Shown in pieces: positions 1 to 9,014 of a stretch of DNA of 64,000 nt. Position 1 is the first letter of the stretch. Each line of letters starts with the position of its first letter. This stretch comes from Actinomycetes bacterium (lineage in GTDB: Bacteria > Actinomycetota > Acidimicrobiia > Acidimicrobiales > RAAP-2). Location: the NCBI GenBank assembly GCA_021791895.1, contig JAJYVS010000004.1, positions 41,710 to 105,709 on the forward strand, given 5' to 3'. The translations under genes and the position numbers were made by a program. Below the pieces are notes generated by a model. It was not told the DNA's origin, did no database searches, and saw only the letters and a list, made by a program, of their open reading frames with translations.

Positions 1-1
1 G

Positions 2-1345
2 GTGAACGAGGACCCGCTCGACCCCCACCCACCCCAGCGCTCCTGGTCTCCGGCCGAGACCTCCGAAGGCTCCCAGGAGCTCGCCCCGGCTGGCGCGCTC
101 CGGCTCGACCACTCGGTCGCCTCGGTGCTGCGGATCCCCGAGGGCGCGCTCGACGCCGGCCAGATCGACGTCGAGCGGGGCGAGGACACCATGATCATCA
201 ACATGGGCCCCCAGCACCCCTCGACGCACGGGGTCCTGCGGCTCATGCTCGAGCTCGAGGGCGAGACAGTGCTCCGGACCAAGCCGGTCGTGGGCTACCT
301 GCACACCGGCATGGAGAAGACGGCCGAGGAGCTCACCTACGTCCAGGGCGCGACCAACGTGACCCGCATGGACTACCTGTCCCCGCTCCACAACGAGCTG
401 GTCTTCTCCCTGGCCACCGAGGCGCTGCTCGGGGTGCAGGTGCCGCCGCGGGCGGTGTGGATCCGGATGCTCATGAGCGAGCTCAACCGGATGTCCTCGC
501 ACCTCATGTGGATGGCCACCAACGGCATGGACCTCGGGTCCACGTCGATGATGATCTACGGCTTCCGAGAGCGCGAGCTCGTGCTCGAGTTCTTCCAGAA
601 GACGACCGGCTTGCGGATGAACCACAACTACGTCCGCCCCGGCGGCGTGGCGGCCGACCTCCCCGACGGCTGGGAGGACGACGTCGAGATCATCTGCGAC
701 ACGGTGCTCGAGCGCACCTACGAGTACGACGAGCTGCTGACCGGCCAGCCGATCTTCCGGGAGCGCACCGAGGCGGTGGGCAGCCTGAGCGCCGAGGTGG
801 CGGTGGCGCTGTCGGCCACCGGGCCCATCCTCCGCTCGACCGGGGTGCCCTGGGACCTCCGCCGGACCATGCCCTACCTCGCCTACGACGAGGTCGACTT
901 CGACGTCATCGTCGGCACTTACGGGGACAACTTCGACCGGTACTCGATCCGGCTCAACGAGATCCGCGAGTCGGTCCGGATCGTCCGCCAGGTCCTGGAG
1001 AAGATGCCGAGGGGGGACTACCGGCTCCAGGACGCCAAGGTGACCCCGCCGCCGCGGCGGCGCATCGACGAGTCGATGGAGGCGCTGATCCACCACTTCA
1101 AGGTGTTCACCGAGGGCTTCCGGGTCCCCGAGGGCGAGGTGTACGTCGCCGTCGAGTCGCCCCGGGGCGAGCTCGGCTGCTACCTCGTCTCCGACGGCAC
1201 GGCCAAGCCGTACCGCTGCCACATCCGGGGGCCGAGCTTCGTGAACCTCCAGACCCTCCCGGCCCTCCTGCGTGGCGGCTTGATCGCCGACGCGGTCGCC
1301 GTCATCTCCTCGGTCGACCCAGTCATGGGCGAGGTCGACCGTTGA
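2..1345 (+). CDS. nuoD: NADH-quinone oxidoreductase subunit D (NuoD)
   Basis: This is the 49-kDa-type subunit of complex I, which with NuoB forms the quinone-reduction site in the peripheral arm. The family signature MGPQHPSTHGVLRL begins near residue 67, and long conserved blocks follow (GYLHTGMEKTAE, MSELNRMSSHLMW, SPRGELGCYLVSDG). The 447-residue frame carries about 60 residues ahead of the conserved core, more than a minimal NuoD. The GTG at base 2 sits in a GTGA whose TGA could be the stop of an upstream nuoC, the overlap style used throughout this operon, so I take it as the start. The upstream gene is outside the window, so this is inference. The family is certain; the N-terminus is less so. 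Confidence 0.95.
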   Translation: MNEDPLDPHPPQRSWSPAETSEGSQELAPAGALRLDHSVASVLRIPEGALDAGQIDVERGEDTMIINMGPQHPSTHGVLRLMLELEGETVLRTKPVVGYLHTGMEKTAEELTYVQGATNVTRMDYLSPLHNELVFSLATEALLGVQVPPRAVWIRMLMSELNRMSSHLMWMATNGMDLGSTSMMIYGFRERELVLEFFQKTTGLRMNHNYVRPGGVAADLPDGWEDDVEIICDTVLERTYEYDELLTGQPIFRERTEAVGSLSAEVAVALSATGPILRSTGVPWDLRRTMPYLAYDEVDFDVIVGTYGDNFDRYSIRLNEIRESVRIVRQVLEKMPRGDYRLQDAKVTPPPRRRIDESMEALIHHFKVFTEGFRVPEGEVYVAVESPRGELGCYLVSDGTAKPYRCHIRGPSFVNLQTLPALLRGGLIADAVAVISSVDPVMGEVDR

Positions 1346-1935
1346 GCTACTTCAACGCCACCATGACCGGCCGGGCCCGCCAGCTGGTCTCCTTGTACCC
1401 CGAGCCCCGCTCGGCCCTGGTGCCGCTCTGCCACCTCGCCCAGGAACAGGACGGCTGGCTGACGCCCGAGGCCATGGAGGAGATCGCCGAGCTGGTGGGG
1501 GTGACCCCGGCCGAGGTGCGCGGCACCGCCACCTTCTACGACATGCTCCACACTGAGCCGGTCGGCCGCTACGTGGTGGCGGTGTGCACCAACATCGCCT
1601 GCCTCCTCGACGGGGCCATCGAGCTGCTGGCCCATGCGCAGGAGCGCCTCGGGGTTCCGGTCGGCGCGACCACCCCCGACGGCTTGTTCACCCTGGAAGA
1701 AGCGGAGTGCCTGGCCGACTGCGACCATCCGCCGTGCGTGCAGGTGAACCACCGCTTTGTCCGCACCACCACCGCCGCGGCCTTCGACCGCCTGGTCGAG
1801 GAGCTGTCGGCGGGGGGCCACGCCGAGGACATCCCCGCCCACGGGACCCTCGTGCGGGTCCGGCGCAGCGGGGGGCTACGGGTCGACGCCGGCCAGATCG
1901 CCCGGGAGCGGGCGGCGCAGGAGGGATCGGGCTGA
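1342..1935 (+). CDS. nuoE: NADH-quinone oxidoreductase subunit E (NuoE)
   Basis: This is the 24-kDa subunit, which carries the [2Fe-2S] cluster N1a beside the FMN subunit NuoF. The four cysteine ligands are visible: the first pair in CTNIAC and the second pair in CLADC, with the usual thioredoxin-like spacing. The start is either TTG at 1342, giving a TTGA overlap with the nuoD stop, or ATG at 1363. I list 1342 because four-base overlaps are the rule in this operon; ATG 1363 would remove only seven residues. The C-terminal tail of about 30 residues after the domain is basic and not obviously conserved. The stop overlaps the ATG of nuoF by one base. Confidence 0.95.
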   Translation: MSYFNATMTGRARQLVSLYPEPRSALVPLCHLAQEQDGWLTPEAMEEIAELVGVTPAEVRGTATFYDMLHTEPVGRYVVAVCTNIACLLDGAIELLAHAQERLGVPVGATTPDGLFTLEEAECLADCDHPPCVQVNHRFVRTTTAAAFDRLVEELSAGGHAEDIPAHGTLVRVRRSGGLRVDAGQIARERAAQEGSG

Positions 1936-3239
1936 TGCCGTTGACCGACGCCCCCCGGATCATGACGGCGCGCCTCGGGGACCCGGACTCCTACACCATC
2001 GAGCGCTACCTCGAGACCGGCGGCTACCAGGCCCTGCGCAAGGCCCTGACCATGACCCCGGCCGAGGTGGCGGCCGAGGTCGACGCGGCCAGCCTCCTCG
2101 GGCGGGGCGGGGCCGGGTTCCCGGCCGGCCGCAAGTGGTCGATGCTGAAGAAGGACCCCGTCACCTCCCTCGTGGTGAACGGGGACGAGAGCGAGCCGGC
2201 GACCTTCAAGGACCACCTGCTCATCGAGCGCATCCCCCACCAGATCCTCGAGGGGGTCATCATCTCGGCCTACGCCCTCCAGGTGACCCGGGCCTTCGTC
2301 TACGTCCGGGGCGAGTTCGCCCTCGGCTTGGAGCGCATGGAGCAGGCCCTGAACGACGCCTACCACCACGGCGCGGTCGGTGCCGACATCTTCTCGTCGG
2401 GGTTCTCCCTCGACATCGTGGTGCACCCGGGGGCGGGGGCCTACATCTGCGGCGACGAGACCGCCCTTCTGGAGTCGCTCGAGGGCAAGCGGGGGTTCCC
2501 CCGCATCAAGCCCCCGTACTACCCGGCGGTGATCGGCCTCTACCACCAGCCCACGGTGGTCAACAACGTCGAGACCATGGCCAACATCCCCTGGATCGTG
2601 GCCAACGGCGGCGCGGCCTTCGCCGCGCTCGGCGCCGGGCGGTCCTGTGGCACCCGGATGTTCGCGTTGTCGGGTCACGTGAACCGGCCCGGGCCCTACG
2701 AGGTCGAGATGGTGAAGGTCAGCTTCCGGGACCTCATCTACGCCGAAGAGCTCGGAGGGGGGATCCGCGCCGACCGGGAGCTGAAGGCCTTCATCCCCGG
2801 CGGGGCGTCGTCCCCGTGGTTCGGCCCCGAGCACCTCGACCTCCCGCTCGGCCAGGACGAGGTCGGCCAGGCGGGGTCGATGCTCGGCTCGGGATCGGTG
2901 GTGGTCATGGACTCGAGCACCTGTCCGGTGCGGGCGGCCTGGCGGATCACCAAGTTCTTCTTCCGCGAGTCCTGCGGACAGTGCACGCCGTGCCGAGAGG
3001 GCTCGGGCTGGCTCGAGCGGATCTTGTACCGGATCGAGAACGGCGGCGGGCGCGAGCAGGACCTCGACCTCTTGCTCGACATCTGCGACAACATCAGCCC
3101 CGGCGTGCACTGGCCGCCGGAGCAGACGACCATCTGCCCGCTCGGCCCGTCGATCCCCCCGTCGATCGCGTCGTCCCTGCTGCGCTTCCGGGACGACTAC
3201 CTCGTCCACATCAAAGACGGTGGCTGTCCCCATGGCTGA
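1935..3239 (+). CDS. nuoF: NADH-quinone oxidoreductase subunit F (NuoF)
   Basis: This is the 51-kDa NADH-dehydrogenase subunit, which binds NADH and FMN and holds the [4Fe-4S] cluster N3. Seen in the sequence: the glycine-rich GRGGAGFPAGRKWSM nucleotide loop near residue 57, the FMN region GAYICGDETALLESLEGKRG, and the cluster motif SCGQCTPCREG with a distal cysteine in TICPLG. Its 434 residues match the family. ATG 1935 overlaps the nuoE stop (TGATG). The distal motif reads TICPLGPSIPPSI, whereas TICALGDAAAWP-like versions are common. The cysteine ligand is kept. Confidence 0.96.
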   Translation: MPLTDAPRIMTARLGDPDSYTIERYLETGGYQALRKALTMTPAEVAAEVDAASLLGRGGAGFPAGRKWSMLKKDPVTSLVVNGDESEPATFKDHLLIERIPHQILEGVIISAYALQVTRAFVYVRGEFALGLERMEQALNDAYHHGAVGADIFSSGFSLDIVVHPGAGAYICGDETALLESLEGKRGFPRIKPPYYPAVIGLYHQPTVVNNVETMANIPWIVANGGAAFAALGAGRSCGTRMFALSGHVNRPGPYEVEMVKVSFRDLIYAEELGGGIRADRELKAFIPGGASSPWFGPEHLDLPLGQDEVGQAGSMLGSGSVVVMDSSTCPVRAAWRITKFFFRESCGQCTPCREGSGWLERILYRIENGGGREQDLDLLLDICDNISPGVHWPPEQTTICPLGPSIPPSIASSLLRFRDDYLVHIKDGGCPHG

Positions 3240-6057
3240 CCCCGAACCCTCGATTGAGCCCGAGACCGACGCCGTGACCTTCACGCTCGACGGCCGGCAG
3301 GTGAGCGCCCGCAAGGGCGAGCTCGTGATCTCGGCGGCCGAGCGGGCCGGGGTCTACATCCCGCGCTTCTGCTACCACCCGCGCATGGAGCCGGTCGGCA
3401 TGTGCCGCATGTGCCTGGTCGAGGTGGCCGGTCCCCGGGGGGCGTCGCTCCAGCCGGCCTGCATCATCACCGTCGACGACGGGGCCGAGGTCTCCACCAC
3501 CTCGCCCAAGGTGAGAAAGGCCCAGGATGGGATCCTCGAGTTCCTGCTCATCAACCATCCCCTCGACTGCCCGGTCTGTGACAAGGGGGGCGAGTGCCCG
3601 CTCCAGGACCAGACCCTCGCCTACGGCCCGGGCGAGAGCCGCTTCGTGGAGGAGAAGCGCCACTTCGCCAAGCCCATCGCGATCTCCGACCTCGTGCTCT
3701 TGGACCGGGAGCGCTGCATCCAGTGCGCCCGGTGCACTCGCTTCGCCGAGGAGATCGCCGGCGAGGCCCAGATCGACTTCTCGGGCCGGGGGGAGCGGGT
3801 GGAGGTGGCCACCTTCCCGGCCCGGCCCTTTACCTCCTACTTCAGCGGCAACACGGTCCAGATCTGCCCGGTGGGGGCGCTGACCGCGACCCCTTACCGG
3901 TTCACGGCGAGGCCCTGGGACCTCGACCAGGTCGAGTCGACCTGCACGACGTGCGCCTTCGGCTGCCGGGTGGCGGTGCAGTCGTCGGCCAACCGGCTGA
4001 CCCGACTGCTCGGGCTGGACGCCGAGCCCGTCAACCAGGGCTGGCTGTGTGACAAGGGTCGGTTCAGCTTCGAGGCCGTGAACGGCGACGAGGTCGCCGC
4101 CGGCCCGAGCGACGACACCGAGGCGGTCACGCTCGGGACGCACCGACCCGGCGAGTTCGCCGGCGAGGTGGCCGAGACGGCGAGCCGGGTCGGGCGGGTG
4201 ACCGAGCCGATGCTGCTCGACGGCGAACGCCACGTCCGGGTCGGCTGGTCCGAGGCCCTGGCCGAGGCGGCACGTCGCCTAGAGGCGATCCGCATCGCGC
4301 ACGGACCCGGGGCCATCGCCTTCATCGGCGGCGGCCGGCTGACCAACGAGGGCGCGTACGCCTGGACCAAGCTGGCCAAGGCGGTGATCGGCACCGACTC
4401 GGTCGACGCCCAGCCCGGGGACGGGCTCCCGGCCGATCTCGTGCTGTCCCTGCCTCGGGCCACCATCGCCGAGACCTGCTCGGCGCCGGTGGTGCTCCTC
4501 TTCGCTGGCGACGTGCGCGAGGAGCTGCCGGTCCTGTTCCTCCGGCTGCGCCGGGCGGCCCTCGACCACAAGATCCGGATCGTCGAGGTGTCCCCCCGGG
4601 CCACCGCCATGAGCGAGTACGCCGCCGTCTCGTTGCGGGTTCGGCCGGGCGACGCCCCCTCGGTGGCCCGGGCGCTGGTCGGCGAGCCGTCTTCGTCGCC
4701 GTCGCACCCGGCCGGGCCGGCCTTCGCCCCCGAGCAGCTCGAGCGGGCCCGGACCCTCCTCGCAGCGGCGGCCGCCGACGGCCCGCCGGGCACCGGCGTG
4801 GTCGTGGCCTTCTCCCGGGCCTCCTTGGCCGAGGACCCCTCGGTCGCCGCCACCGCGGTCTCCACCCTGGCCCTCGCCTGGCCCGGCGCCCGGTTCCTCC
4901 CCCTCTTGCGCCGGGGCAACGTCCAGGGGGCCCTCGACATGGGCATGGCCCCCGGCGTCCTGCCCGGTCGGACCTCGCTCGACACCGGCCGGGACTGGTT
5001 CACCGACCACTGGGGCTCGGTGCCCGAGACGAGGGGCCGTGACGCGACGGCCGCCCTGCGGTCGGCGACCGAGAGCGGCCCGGGCGCCGTCCGGGCGCTG
5101 GTCCTCTTGGGTTGCGACCCGCTGGAGGACTTCCCCGACTCGGACCTGGCCGCCCGGGCGCTGGCCGACGCCGAGCTCGTCGTCGCGGTGGCCGGCCACC
5201 CCGGCCCGGCCCTCGATCACGCCGACGTCGTCCTCCCGGTCGCGGTGGTCCACGAGCGGCCCGGCACCACCACCAACATCGAGGGCCGGGTCACCCGGCT
5301 GGGCCAGAAGCTAGCGCCGCCCGGGCTTGCCTGGCCCGACTGGACCATCGCGTCTGCGCTCTCCGACGAGCTGGGCTACGACCTGGCCATCGGGTCGGTG
5401 GGGGAGATCGGCGAGGAGATCGAGCGGGTGGCCCCGGCCTACCGGGGCTTCGCCCCCGGCTTCTTGGACCAGGTGTCGGGGCACGACGGGCTGGTCGTGC
5501 CGCTGGGCGCGGCCGACGTCCCGGTGGTCGTCCCCATCGACCCCATCGCCACCCCGGGGGTCGAGTCGGTGGAGCGGCAGGGGGCGCCGCCCCGGGTCGG
5601 CCTGACCGAGCCGCTCTCGCGCGAGCTCCTGGCCGCCCTCCACCCCGACGAGCGTGCCGAGCACGCCCCGCCCCCGCTCCGGCGCCCGGCCCCAGCGAGC
5701 GTCACCGTCCCATCGCCGGACCACTACTCGTTGCGTCTCGTGTCGACCCGCCGGCTCTACGACCACGGCGCCGCTATGACCGGGTCCCCTTCGCTCGACC
5801 GGCTGGTTCCGGCGGCCGAGGCGGTCGCCAACCCATCCGAGCTGGCCCGCCTGGGGGTGGAGCGGGGGGATCGGGTTCGGGTCTCCTCGCCGCGCGGCGA
5901 GGTGGTCCTCGAGGCCCGCCCCGACGACGGCGTGCCGAAGGGGGTGCTGGTCGTCGAGTTCAACCTGTCGGAGCCGACCGGTGGGCGCAAGAACGCCGCG
6001 GCGTCGTTGATCGACGCCACCGCGGTGGTGAACGACGTCCGGCTGGAGACGCTGTGA
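3232..6057 (+). CDS. nuoG: NADH-quinone oxidoreductase subunit G (NuoG)
   Basis: This is the 75-kDa iron-sulfur subunit that passes electrons from NuoF/E towards NuoI. The N-terminal ferredoxin-like domain has the [2Fe-2S] ligands C47 and CRMC (about 58-61). The His/Cys site HPLDCPVCDKGGECPLQD follows, then CIQCARC with a distal CPVG. A further CTTCAFGC plus a distal WLCDKGRF supplies the optional N7 cluster. The rest is a molybdopterin-oxidoreductase-like fold without a visible molybdenum ligand, as expected for NuoG. I chose ATG 3232, which overlaps nuoF by eight bases; an in-frame GTG at 3220 is the alternative. Length is about 941 residues. Confidence 0.95.
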   Translation: MADPEPSIEPETDAVTFTLDGRQVSARKGELVISAAERAGVYIPRFCYHPRMEPVGMCRMCLVEVAGPRGASLQPACIITVDDGAEVSTTSPKVRKAQDGILEFLLINHPLDCPVCDKGGECPLQDQTLAYGPGESRFVEEKRHFAKPIAISDLVLLDRERCIQCARCTRFAEEIAGEAQIDFSGRGERVEVATFPARPFTSYFSGNTVQICPVGALTATPYRFTARPWDLDQVESTCTTCAFGCRVAVQSSANRLTRLLGLDAEPVNQGWLCDKGRFSFEAVNGDEVAAGPSDDTEAVTLGTHRPGEFAGEVAETASRVGRVTEPMLLDGERHVRVGWSEALAEAARRLEAIRIAHGPGAIAFIGGGRLTNEGAYAWTKLAKAVIGTDSVDAQPGDGLPADLVLSLPRATIAETCSAPVVLLFAGDVREELPVLFLRLRRAALDHKIRIVEVSPRATAMSEYAAVSLRVRPGDAPSVARALVGEPSSSPSHPAGPAFAPEQLERARTLLAAAAADGPPGTGVVVAFSRASLAEDPSVAATAVSTLALAWPGARFLPLLRRGNVQGALDMGMAPGVLPGRTSLDTGRDWFTDHWGSVPETRGRDATAALRSATESGPGAVRALVLLGCDPLEDFPDSDLAARALADAELVVAVAGHPGPALDHADVVLPVAVVHERPGTTTNIEGRVTRLGQKLAPPGLAWPDWTIASALSDELGYDLAIGSVGEIGEEIERVAPAYRGFAPGFLDQVSGHDGLVVPLGAADVPVVVPIDPIATPGVESVERQGAPPRVGLTEPLSRELLAALHPDERAEHAPPPLRRPAPASVTVPSPDHYSLRLVSTRRLYDHGAAMTGSPSLDRLVPAAEAVANPSELARLGVERGDRVRVSSPRGEVVLEARPDDGVPKGVLVVEFNLSEPTGGRKNAAASLIDATAVVNDVRLETL

Positions 6058-7226
6058 ACCCCGCCGTGTGGCTGGCCACCGATCCGCTCTTCGCCCACGG
6101 GGTGCACTGGGCCGAGCTGTTGATCGTCCTCATCAAGGTGCTGGCGGCGTTCGTCGTGCTCATGGTCTCGGTGATGCTGATGATCTGGTTCGAGCGCAAG
6201 GTCATCAGCGACATGCAGAGCCGGATCGGCCCCAACCGGGCCGGCCCCTACGGGCTCCTCCAGACCATGGCCGACGGGATCAAGCTGTTCTTCAAGGAGG
6301 ACCTGGTCCCCGAGCGTGCCGACCGGTTCGTCTTCAAGCTGGCCCCGTACCTGGCCCTGGTGCCGGCCCTCTTGGTCTTCACCGTGGTCCCGGTCGGCGG
6401 CGTGCTCACGATCGCCGGCCACACCTTCCAGCTGCAGGTGGCCGACCCGCCCTTCGGGATCCTGCTCGTCCTCGCCCTGTCGTCGATCTCGGTCTACGGC
6501 GTGATGCTCGCCGGCTGGTCCTCGGGGTCCAAGTACCCGCTGATCGGGTCGGTCCGGGCCTCGGCCCAGATGATCTCCTACGAGGCGGCCCTCGGCCTCA
6601 ACGTGGTCGCGGTGGTTCTCACGGCCCAGTCGCTGTCGACCCGGGCCATCGTCGTGAGCCAGGCCCACGGCTTCTGGGACTGGAACGTCATCCGACTCGG
6701 CTTCGTGCCGTTCTTCTTGTACCTCGCCTCGATCACCGCCGAGCTCAACCGCCCGCCGTTCGACCTGGTCGAGGCGGACAGCGAGCTGGTCGGCGGGTTC
6801 AACACCGAGTACTCCTCGATCCGCTTCGCCATGTTCTTCCTGGCCGAGTTCATGAACGTCATCACCATGTCGGCGGTCGTGGTCACCTTGTACTTCGGCG
6901 GCCCCGACGGGCCGATCCCCCGGTTCATCCCGACCTCGGACATCTGGATGCCCATCGTCTGGTTCGCCGCCAAGACCCTGGTGTTCTTGTTCGTGTACGT
7001 GTGGCTCCGGGCCGCGCTGCCCCGGCTGCGCTACGACCAGCTCATGGACCTCGGCTGGAAGGTGCTGATCCCGGTGTCGCTCGGGTGGCTGCTCATTGTG
7101 GCCGCGGTCCTCATCTGGGGCTGGTGGGGCCTCCTCGTCGCGCTGGCCGAGGTGGTCCTCGGGGCGGCCCTCCTCCGGGCGTTCAAGGTGGGGGCGTCGC
7201 GCGCCCAGACCGAAGAGGCGTTCTGA
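6054..7226 (+). CDS. nuoH: NADH-quinone oxidoreductase subunit H (NuoH)
   Basis: This is the membrane subunit at the junction of the peripheral and membrane arms, forming part of the quinone chamber and the first proton channel. Family blocks are clear: ERKVISDMQSRIGPNRAGP near residue 45, the TM-embedded ELNRPPFDLVEADSELVGG, then NTEYSSIRFAMFFLAEF. The 390 residues with about eight or nine hydrophobic segments are typical. GTG 6054 overlaps the nuoG stop (GTGA). The last residues form a charged cytoplasmic tail, and the stop overlaps the nuoI start by one base. Confidence 0.96.
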   Translation: MNPAVWLATDPLFAHGVHWAELLIVLIKVLAAFVVLMVSVMLMIWFERKVISDMQSRIGPNRAGPYGLLQTMADGIKLFFKEDLVPERADRFVFKLAPYLALVPALLVFTVVPVGGVLTIAGHTFQLQVADPPFGILLVLALSSISVYGVMLAGWSSGSKYPLIGSVRASAQMISYEAALGLNVVAVVLTAQSLSTRAIVVSQAHGFWDWNVIRLGFVPFFLYLASITAELNRPPFDLVEADSELVGGFNTEYSSIRFAMFFLAEFMNVITMSAVVVTLYFGGPDGPIPRFIPTSDIWMPIVWFAAKTLVFLFVYVWLRAALPRLRYDQLMDLGWKVLIPVSLGWLLIVAAVLIWGWWGLLVALAEVVLGAALLRAFKVGASRAQTEEAF

Positions 7227-8011
7227 TGGAGCTCGGCTTCCTCGGCGGCTTCAAGCTCACCTTCGAACACCTCGGCCGGCGCCGGGTCACCCGCCAGTAC
7301 CCCGACGAGAAGAAGCCCAAGCAGCCCCGCCAGCACGGTCGCCACGTCCTCAACCGCTACGAGGACGGGATGGAGAAGTGCATCGGCTGCGAGCTGTGCG
7401 CCGGGGTCTGCCCGGCCGACTGCATCTACGTGCGCGGGCACGACAACCCGCCGGAGCACCCGGTCTCCCCCGGCGAGCGCTACGGCTACGTCTACGAGAT
7501 CAACTACCTGCGCTGCATCCACTGCGACCTGTGCGTCGAGGCCTGCCCGACCGAGGCCATCACCGAGTCCAAGTTGTTCGAGTTCTCCTTCACCAACCGC
7601 GCCGACGCCATCTACACGCGCGACGAGCTGTTGGTGGGCGACGACGGCCGGCCCCGCCGGCTGCCGTGGGAGGACTGGCGGGAGGGGGACGACCTGCACA
7701 CCTCGGGGTGGATGCGGGCCACGTCGCCTTCGGGGGCCGCGGCCTTCGAGGGCGAGGTCCAGTGGTCGGGGGAACTCGGCTACGGGGTGCGGGTCCCTGA
7801 GGGGGGCCAGAGTGGCCGACGCGACGACGAGGCGACCGGCACGAGGCTATTGCGCGAGGTCATGGAGGCCCACCTGGTCCCCGACGACATCCCCTTCGAG
7901 CACCGGGGGATGCGGGGCCGGATGGAGCGGGCCAAGGAGTCGGCGGTGAAGAAGCGGGCCAGGGTGCTCGCCGCCCGCCGCCGACGGGCCGAGCTGAAGG
8001 TGGACCAATGA
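7226..8011 (+). CDS. nuoI: NADH-quinone oxidoreductase subunit I (NuoI)
   Basis: This is the 8Fe ferredoxin subunit that carries clusters N6a and N6b to N2 in NuoB. Two complete CxxCxxCxxxCP motifs are visible, [12 protein letters not shown] and [12 protein letters not shown], separated by about 38 residues. At 261 residues it is longer than the roughly 180-residue proteobacterial form. The extra length is a charged C-terminal tail (Arg/Lys/Glu-rich after about residue 190) with no recognised domain. ATG 7226 shares one base with the nuoH stop, and the nuoJ ATG overlaps its own stop (ATGA). Confidence 0.96.
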   Translation: MELGFLGGFKLTFEHLGRRRVTRQYPDEKKPKQPRQHGRHVLNRYEDGMEKCIGCELCAGVCPADCIYVRGHDNPPEHPVSPGERYGYVYEINYLRCIHCDLCVEACPTEAITESKLFEFSFTNRADAIYTRDELLVGDDGRPRRLPWEDWREGDDLHTSGWMRATSPSGAAAFEGEVQWSGELGYGVRVPEGGQSGRRDDEATGTRLLREVMEAHLVPDDIPFEHRGMRGRMERAKESAVKKRARVLAARRRRAELKVDQ

Positions 8012-8709
8012 GCGGGGCGATGCTGGCGGCGACGGTCCCCGACTCGCTGACCTTCGCGATCAGCGCGGCGGTCATCTTGGCGGGGGCGTTCGGGGTCATT
8101 ACCTCGCGCAACGCCGTCCACGCCGCCCTGTCCCTCGTGATGACGCTGTTCGGGGTGGCGGTCCTGTTCATCGAACAGCAGGCCAGCTTCCTCGCCGCGG
8201 TGCAGATCATCGTCTACGCCGGCGCCATCGTGGTGCTGTTCCTGTTCGTGATCATGTTCCTCGGCGTCGACCGACGGGAGAACGTGGCCGAGGAACCCCT
8301 GCGGGGCCAACGTCCCCTCGCGCTGCTCCTCGTCGCGGTGGCCATCGGCGGCGTGATCGCCCTCGAGGTGAGCGCGCACTGGGCGACCGGCGCCCACGCG
8401 GTCGCCGGGTCGACCACCGCCGGCCATCACTCCAACGTGTACGTGCTCGGCAAGGCGGTCTTCACCACCTACCTGTTCGCGTTCGAGGCCACCGCCGCCC
8501 TGCTCGTCATCGCGGTGGTGGGCGCCGTGGTGCTGGCCAAGCGGCCCCGTGCGGGCGAGTCCCAAGACGAGGAGCGGCCAGAAGAGTCGGCGGGGCCGCA
8601 GGAGCCGGTGGTGGGTGGGTCGTCGGTCGACGACGAGCGCCCGGCCGCCCTGGTCGGCGGGGGGGCGTCTTCGAGCGGTGCGGCCGAGGACGACGGGGGG
8701 GGCGGGTGA
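8008..8709 (+). CDS. nuoJ: NADH-quinone oxidoreductase subunit J (NuoJ)
   Basis: This is an integral membrane subunit of complex I next to NuoK and NuoA. The conserved segment [20 protein letters not shown] near residue 70 is the hallmark of the family, and five hydrophobic helices can be drawn. The last 50 or so residues are a hydrophilic Glu/Gly/Ser-rich tail not needed for the fold and probably cytoplasmic. ATG 8008 overlaps the nuoI stop by four bases, and the stop overlaps the GTG of nuoK by four. Confidence 0.95.
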   Translation: MSGAMLAATVPDSLTFAISAAVILAGAFGVITSRNAVHAALSLVMTLFGVAVLFIEQQASFLAAVQIIVYAGAIVVLFLFVIMFLGVDRRENVAEEPLRGQRPLALLLVAVAIGGVIALEVSAHWATGAHAVAGSTTAGHHSNVYVLGKAVFTTYLFAFEATAALLVIAVVGAVVLAKRPRAGESQDEERPEESAGPQEPVVGGSSVDDERPAALVGGGASSSGAAEDDGGGG

Positions 8710-9011
8710 GCATCCCGGGGGAGTGGTACCTGATCCTGGCGGCCGCCCTGTTCATCCTGGGCGCGCTCGGCCTCCTGGTCCGGCGCAACGTGCTGGTCAT
8801 GTTCATGTGCATCGAACTGATGCTCAACGCGGCCAACCTGACCTTCGTCACCTACTCCCGGATGCTCGGGGACATCGGTGGTCAGGTGGTGGTGTTCTTC
8901 GTCCTGGTGGTGGCGGCGGCCGAGGTCGTGGTGGGCCTCGGGATCGTGGTGGCTATCTTCCGCCGCCGGGCCAGCTCCTCGGCCGACGACCTCAACGCGC
9001 TGAAGGGCTGA
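8706..9011 (+). CDS. nuoK: NADH-quinone oxidoreductase subunit K (NuoK)
   Basis: This is a small three-helix antiporter-related subunit (101 residues, the standard size). It keeps the membrane-embedded glutamates of the family: one in [14 protein letters not shown] and one in [14 protein letters not shown]. The start is GTG 8706 in a GTGA overlap with nuoJ. nuoL follows after three bases. Confidence 0.96.
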   Translation: MSIPGEWYLILAAALFILGALGLLVRRNVLVMFMCIELMLNAANLTFVTYSRMLGDIGGQVVVFFVLVVAAAEVVVGLGIVVAIFRRRASSSADDLNALKG

Positions 9012-9014
9012 GCC